Shown piece after piece: positions 14,900 through 16,004 of a stretch of 16,004 bases of DNA. Source of the DNA: an uncultured Collinsella sp. (GTDB lineage Bacteria; Actinomycetota; Coriobacteriia; Coriobacteriales; Coriobacteriaceae); contig CAKTWW010000045.1 in assembly GCA_934630855.1 (NCBI GenBank), forward strand, positions 1-16,004, written 5' to 3'. A program made the translations under genes and the position numbers. Below the pieces are notes generated by a model. It was not told the DNA's origin. It worked only from the letters and a program-made list of their open reading frames with translations, and searched no databases. Position 1 is the stretch's first letter, and the number at the start of each line of letters is the position of its first letter.

Positions 14900-15865
14900 C
14901 TAAAAATTCTTGTCGAGGAAGTCGTTGACCGTGTTCCAGTAGAGCTCGGGGTCGACCTGCGCGCTCTTGGCGTGGGTGGCGCCGTGGACGGTGAGCTTTT
15001 GCTTGACCTTGCTGGCACACGCCTCGTAGTTTTGGTCGAGCATGCTGTACGGCACAAAGGTGTCCTGGTCACCGTGGATAAACAGCATGGGGACCGTTGC
15101 GCGCTTGAGCTGTTCCACGCTGCTCGCCTCATGAAAATCGTAGCCTGCACGTACGTTGCATACCAGATTGGCCACGTCGAGCAGCGGAAAACTGGGCAAG
15201 CCAAATACATCCTTGAGCTGCAGGGAAAACTCGTCCCAAACACTCGTATAGCCGCAGTCCTCGATAATGCACTTCACGTTTGCGGGCAGAGATTCCCCCG
15301 CCACGTTCATGGCGGTCGCCGCGCCCATCGACTCGCCAAAGACCAGGATGCGCGCCTCGGGATCTGCCACAACAATCCGCTCGATCCACGCGACGACGTT
15401 GAGCCGCTCGGGCCAGCCCATGCCGATATAGTCACCGCCAGAGCGCTCGTGGGCGCGGGCGGCGGGCGCGAGTACGTTCATGCCGCGGTCGTGGAAGCGC
15501 TTGACGTATCGGGCCATACCGATGGGCTCGTTGGTATATCCATGCAGGCAGACAGCGTAGTCGTGGGTGCTTTCCGACGCCGCGAAATACCAGGCGGCAA
15601 GCTCGGTCCCGTCATCTGCGGTAAGGCTGCTGCTCTCGCGGTTCTCTTTAAACCACGCCCGGGCCTCAGTCTCCTCGGCGTCCCTTTGCTCGCCTTTTCC
15701 GGCGTCCTTGCCGTCCTGCATCATCTTCATGGTGTACGGCGCTTGGGGGTTTAGGGCAAAGTCGAATAAGAAGTTGCCGGCAAACCCCAATAGGGCGACA
15801 ACGAGCACCGCGGCAACGGCCAAGCCGATCTTGAGCCCTCGGTGGGGACGCGTATTATGAGCCAT
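14900..15865 (-). CDS. Membrane-anchored alpha/beta hydrolase
   Basis: The 321-aa protein has a basic N-terminus, one hydrophobic helix (about 11-34, LAVAAVLVVALLGFAGNFLF) and then an alpha/beta-hydrolase domain. The helix has no cleavage site that I recognise, so it is likely an anchor with the enzyme outside the membrane. Visible catalytic elements are the oxyanion-region HGY (108-110), the nucleophile elbow GESMG (S179), the acid in GDQDTFVP (D268 by family pattern) and H298 in GATHAKS. This matches the serine-hydrolase subgroup often annotated as alpha/beta hydrolase of the BAAT/DLH or YqkD-like type. The natural ester or peptide substrate is unknown. AGGAGA lies 7 nt before the ATG. It is transcribed alone from its own promoter and converges on the DUF362 gene. 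Confidence 0.92.
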   Translation of the reverse strand: MAHNTRPHRGLKIGLAVAAVLVVALLGFAGNFLFDFALNPQAPYTMKMMQDGKDAGKGEQRDAEETEARAWFKENRESSSLTADDGTELAAWYFAASESTHDYAVCLHGYTNEPIGMARYVKRFHDRGMNVLAPAARAHERSGGDYIGMGWPERLNVVAWIERIVVADPEARILVFGESMGAATAMNVAGESLPANVKCIIEDCGYTSVWDEFSLQLKDVFGLPSFPLLDVANLVCNVRAGYDFHEASSVEQLKRATVPMLFIHGDQDTFVPYSMLDQNYEACASKVKQKLTVHGATHAKSAQVDPELYWNTVNDFLDKNF

Positions 15866-15913
15866 GATCGCTCTCCTATAAGATGTTTATATGTCAACAT
15901 TTATTGCAAGCGC

Positions 15914-15942
15914 ATTATGGATGTTTACCGTTGATGCGTCAA
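15914..15942 (-). promoter_or_regulatory. Sigma70-like promoter of the hydrolase gene
   Basis: On the minus strand TTGACG (15937-15942) and CATAAT (15914-15919) are separated by exactly 17 bp, each matching the consensus at five of six positions. They lie upstream of the start codon at 15865, giving an untranslated leader of about 40 nt. Confidence 0.7.
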
Positions 15943-15943
15943 C
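15930..15943. promoter_or_regulatory. Possible operator overlapping the hydrolase -35
   Basis: GTTGA-TGCG-TCAAC (15930-15943) is an inverted repeat with perfect 5-bp half-sites that covers the -35 hexamer. A looser related site, TGTT-tatatgtc-AACA, follows downstream around 15883-15898, between the promoter and the start codon. The arrangement suits a dimeric repressor, but no regulator gene is adjacent. Confidence 0.3.
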
Positions 15944-16004
15944 AAGCAAAGAATGGGTAAACAAAGGGTCACGTAAGGTGCAAATTTCGCACGTACCCAG
16001 ACGC
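15943..16004. other. Right-edge sequence without recognised gene
   Basis: The last 62 bases are less GC-rich than the genes. They hold no supported reading frame, terminator or repeat. They are probably the intergenic region upstream of the hydrolase gene. Confidence 0.5.

Noticed and set aside
13404..15020. 538-codon open frame on the minus strand
   Set aside because: It is antisense to the DUF362 gene, crosses the bidirectional terminator and palindrome, and encodes a low-complexity Ala/Val/Arg/His product. It is an artefact of high GC3 codon bias.
14774..15754. 326-codon open frame on the plus strand over the hydrolase
   Set aside because: The minus-strand hydrolase has a full catalytic triad, a ribosome-binding site and a promoter. 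The plus frame begins inside a palindrome and lacks domain motifs.

Overview
The window looks like chromosomal DNA of a gut Actinomycetota of the class Coriobacteriia, most likely Collinsella or a close relative. This is an inference from the high-GC, strongly GC3-biased codon use, the sortase-anchored multi-module surface protein, and the gene types present. No rRNA or tRNA gene is visible to fix the taxonomy.

Layout. (1) 3-3584 (+): the C-terminal part of a large cell-wall-anchored adhesin or pilin-like protein. It has at least nine Spy0128/FctA-type beta-sandwich modules, followed by an LPTTG sortase motif, a membrane helix and a positive tail. The gene begins before the window. (2) 3585-4188: a gene-free stretch of hairpins, a probable terminator and a mosaic of long imperfect palindromes. 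(3) 4189-5960 (-): a NarL/DesK-type two-component system, with histidine kinase and response regulator genes overlapping by ATGA. (4) 6127-9455 (+): a divergent three-gene ABC-2 exporter operon (ATPase plus two permeases). The arrangement recalls Bacillus LnrJK/LnrLMN-type drug or peptide efflux modules. (5) 9738-13138 (+): a MacB/LolD-type ATPase plus an 888-aa permease with two FtsX units, preceded by a good sigma70-like promoter. The cassette is bracketed by two copies of a ~213-bp palindromic repeat (9467-9678 and 13139-13351). (6) 13443-14648 (+): a DUF362-type protein with two 4Fe-4S ferredoxin motifs, ending at a strong bidirectional terminator. (7) 14900-15865 (-): a membrane-anchored alpha/beta hydrolase with its own promoter near the right edge.

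How the parts relate. The two-component system probably senses a membrane-active or envelope signal and controls the adjacent ABC-2 exporter. The second ABC system is an independent envelope transporter. The surface protein, the two exporters and the anchored hydrolase make this a cell-envelope region, while the ferredoxin-like DUF362 protein is functionally separate.

The most distinctive feature is not a gene. Most intergenic gaps carry long, nested, imperfect palindromes of several sequence families. One family occurs twice as direct copies around the second ABC cassette, and its edge reaches the permease stop codon. I found no CRISPR array, transposase, integrase, toxin-antitoxin pair or phage gene.
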